The position numbers were made by a program, and so were the translations under genes. The notes beneath the pieces were generated by a model, which saw nothing but the letters and a program-made list of their open reading frames with translations, had not been told where the DNA came from and did no database searches. A stretch of DNA of 64,000 bases from Streptomyces zingiberis (GTDB lineage: Bacteria > Actinomycetota > Actinomycetes > Streptomycetales > Streptomycetaceae), in the NCBI RefSeq assembly GCF_012034935.1, contig NZ_JAATEN010000004.1, positions 124,001-188,000 of the forward strand, read 5' to 3'. This document shows positions 62,816 to 64,000 of the stretch, piece by piece. Within the stretch, counting starts at the first letter, position 1. The number at the start of each line of letters is the position of its first letter.

Positions 62816-63256
62816 ATGAATCAGCCCCCCGCCGACGGACCACGGGACGGCGGGCCGGGCCCGGCCCCCTCCCCGGTGGACGAGGGCGTGATCGAACTCG
62901 CCGGGCGCGTCTTCGGCCTCGCCCGCGCCGGTGACGCCGAGGCCCTCGCCGCCTACGTGGACGCCGGCGTGCCCGCCAACCTCACCAACGACAAGGGTGA
63001 CAGCCTCGTCATGCTCGCCGCGTACCACGGGCACGCCGACGCGGTGCGGGCGCTGATCGCCCGGGGGGCCGACCCCGACCGCGTCAACGACCGCGGCCAG
63101 ACCCCCCTGGCGGGGGCCGCGTTCAAAGGGGACGCCGAGGTGGCGCGGGCCCTGCTCGCGGGCGGCGCCGACCCGGCGCTGGGCACTCCCTCGGCGGTCG
63201 ACACGGCCCGGATGTTCGCCCGCACGGAACTGCTGGACCTGTTCGGCGCCGCCTGA
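62816..63256 (+). CDS. Ankyrin-repeat protein
   Basis: 146 residues. After a short Pro/Gly-rich head, four ankyrin-type helical repeats follow: ARAGDAEALAAYVDAGVPAN, DSLVMLAAYHGHADAVRALI ARGADPD, QTPLAGAAFKGDAEVARALL AGGADP, and a final capping unit with ARMFARTELLDLFG. It is a protein-protein interaction module, cytoplasmic. ATG 62816 has AAGGAGGAG. Small ankyrin proteins are often linked to catalases or stress enzymes in Streptomyces, but none is adjacent here. Confidence 0.92.
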   Translation: MNQPPADGPRDGGPGPAPSPVDEGVIELAGRVFGLARAGDAEALAAYVDAGVPANLTNDKGDSLVMLAAYHGHADAVRALIARGADPDRVNDRGQTPLAGAAFKGDAEVARALLAGGADPALGTPSAVDTARMFARTELLDLFGAA

Positions 63257-63422
63257 CCGGCGCCCGCCCCGGGGTGGGCGGGGCGGCGGGGCACCCACGA
63301 GAAGGACCGGCCGTGGCCGGGGGAGAGGGAACGCCCCGTCCCGCGGCCGGGAGGTCATCCGGAGGACGGAACGGACGGGGCATGGGTGGCACCCCGCCCG
63401 GCGGACCGCCCCGGCGTGGATG

Positions 63423-64000
63423 TCACGGGGCCTCGCCGCCGGCAGCATCGGCCGGCCCCATGGACGCCCGGGCACCTGCTCCGTCCCCGCGGCCCGTGGA
63501 GGGGGCGGCCCTCGCCGACCCGGCGGGATCCCGCGCTCCTCCCCCCGCGGCCGGGACCGAGCCCGCGCGGCGCGGGGGACGTCGGCGCGCGGGTCCCGCC
63601 TCCGCGTCCCCGGCGCCCTTCCCGCCGGTCACCTCCACCGCCGTCCGTCCCGCGCCGGGGGCGGGCGCCCGGCGCGGCACCACCGCCACCGCGAGGGCCG
63701 GCACGGCGGCCAGGAGCAGCCACGGCACGGCGGGCGGGAGGCCGAGGCCGAGCAGCCAGCCGCTCGCCGAACTGCCGACGAGCACGATCAGGCCGGCGAC
63801 GGAGGACAACGCGCCCGTGTGGAGACCCACGCGGCCCTCCGCGGCGAGATCGGGCACCCAGGCCCGGACCGCGGGCACGATCAGCATCTGGCCCACGGTG
63901 AGCAGGACGACGTACCCCGCCGCCGGCAGCAGTCCGGTGAGGCCCGTCCAGCCCGCGGGCCGGGCGGCGGCCACCACGGCGAACCCGGCGGCGACGAGCA
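63423..64000 (-). CDS. MFS transporter, C-terminal part (5' end outside window)
   Basis: The frame runs off the right edge. The visible part has four membrane helices (for example GYVVLLTVGQMLIVPAVRAW and LSSVAGLIVLVGSSASGWLL, then VPWLLLAAVPALAVAVV). It is followed by a cytoplasmic tail of about 70 residues rich in Gly, Ala, Arg and Pro. The loop AWVPDLAAEGRVGLHTGALS resembles the last-helices region of drug-efflux-type MFS proteins. Substrate unknown. The gap to the convergent ankyrin gene (63257-63422) shows no clear terminator. Confidence 0.8.
   Translation of the reverse strand, partial: LVAAGFAVVAAARPAGWTGLTGLLPAAGYVVLLTVGQMLIVPAVRAWVPDLAAEGRVGLHTGALSSVAGLIVLVGSSASGWLLGLGLPPAVPWLLLAAVPALAVAVVPRRAPAPGAGRTAVEVTGGKGAGDAEAGPARRRPPRRAGSVPAAGGGARDPAGSARAAPSTGRGDGAGARASMGPADAAGGEAP

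Overview
The window looks like chromosomal DNA from a Streptomyces or a very close relative. Base composition is extremely GC-rich, almost every codon ends in G or C, GTG starts are common, and the gene set is typical of the group: rbpA, a WhiB-family regulator, adjacent lnt and ppm1, a SpoIIE-type phosphatase, a small two-domain laccase and F420-type oxidoreductases. No tRNA, rRNA, CRISPR array or intact insertion sequence was seen.

Layout. 1-9.5 kb: the 3' part of a GH65 sugar phosphorylase, a universal stress protein, a stress-type SDR oxidoreductase, a small unknown protein, a HisC-like aminotransferase, and a divergent XRE regulator/SDR pair followed by the truncated start of another SDR. 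9.5-14.2 kb: a FAD monooxygenase, an unknown protein and an XdhC-type protein with a long Gly-rich insert. 14.2-19.4 kb: an unusual island with a DUF1360 membrane protein, a 59-residue Cys-Gly protein and three IPT/TIG-repeat proteins without signal peptides, the third broken by a -1 frameshift in a G-run. 19.9-26.2 kb: a secreted copper/redox block with a two-domain laccase convergent to the island, then a two-gene operon encoding a ThuA plus PQQ-type sugar dehydrogenase fusion and a cupredoxin/Ig-repeat/DUF1080 protein. 26.3-32.8 kb: an RCK-domain membrane protein, an alanine:sodium symporter, a catalase and tatA.

33-43.1 kb: succinate-semialdehyde dehydrogenase, a proline-rich small protein, a TIGR03086 protein, a D,D-carboxypeptidase, a small exported protein, a cupin, a four-repeat lipoprotein, a GAF-SpoIIE-ATPase protein, and a HigBA-like toxin-antitoxin pair in which the toxin carries an in-frame stop. 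43.2-53.1 kb: a DhaL-DhaM fusion with no DhaK beside it, a small Cys-containing protein, an Lrp regulator, an amidohydrolase, a probable structured RNA with a housekeeping-type promoter, the coupled lnt-ppm1 genes, an LLM oxidoreductase and a small Rho-N-like protein. 53.3-64 kb: a glycolipid/envelope cassette (MGDG-synthase-like glycosyltransferase, DMT transporter, polysaccharide deacetylase), WhiB, FxsA, rbpA with a consensus SigR promoter, a YczE/MocR divergent pair, a small membrane protein, an ankyrin protein and the 3' end of an MFS transporter.

The most interesting points are the IPT/TIG island with its frameshift, the extracellular sugar-oxidation operon next to a laccase, the nested RNA structure upstream of lnt, the disabled HigB toxin and the orphan DhaL-DhaM fusion. 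Many intergenic gaps hold strong inverted repeats (terminators) or short perfect palindromes (candidate operators); these are listed separately.
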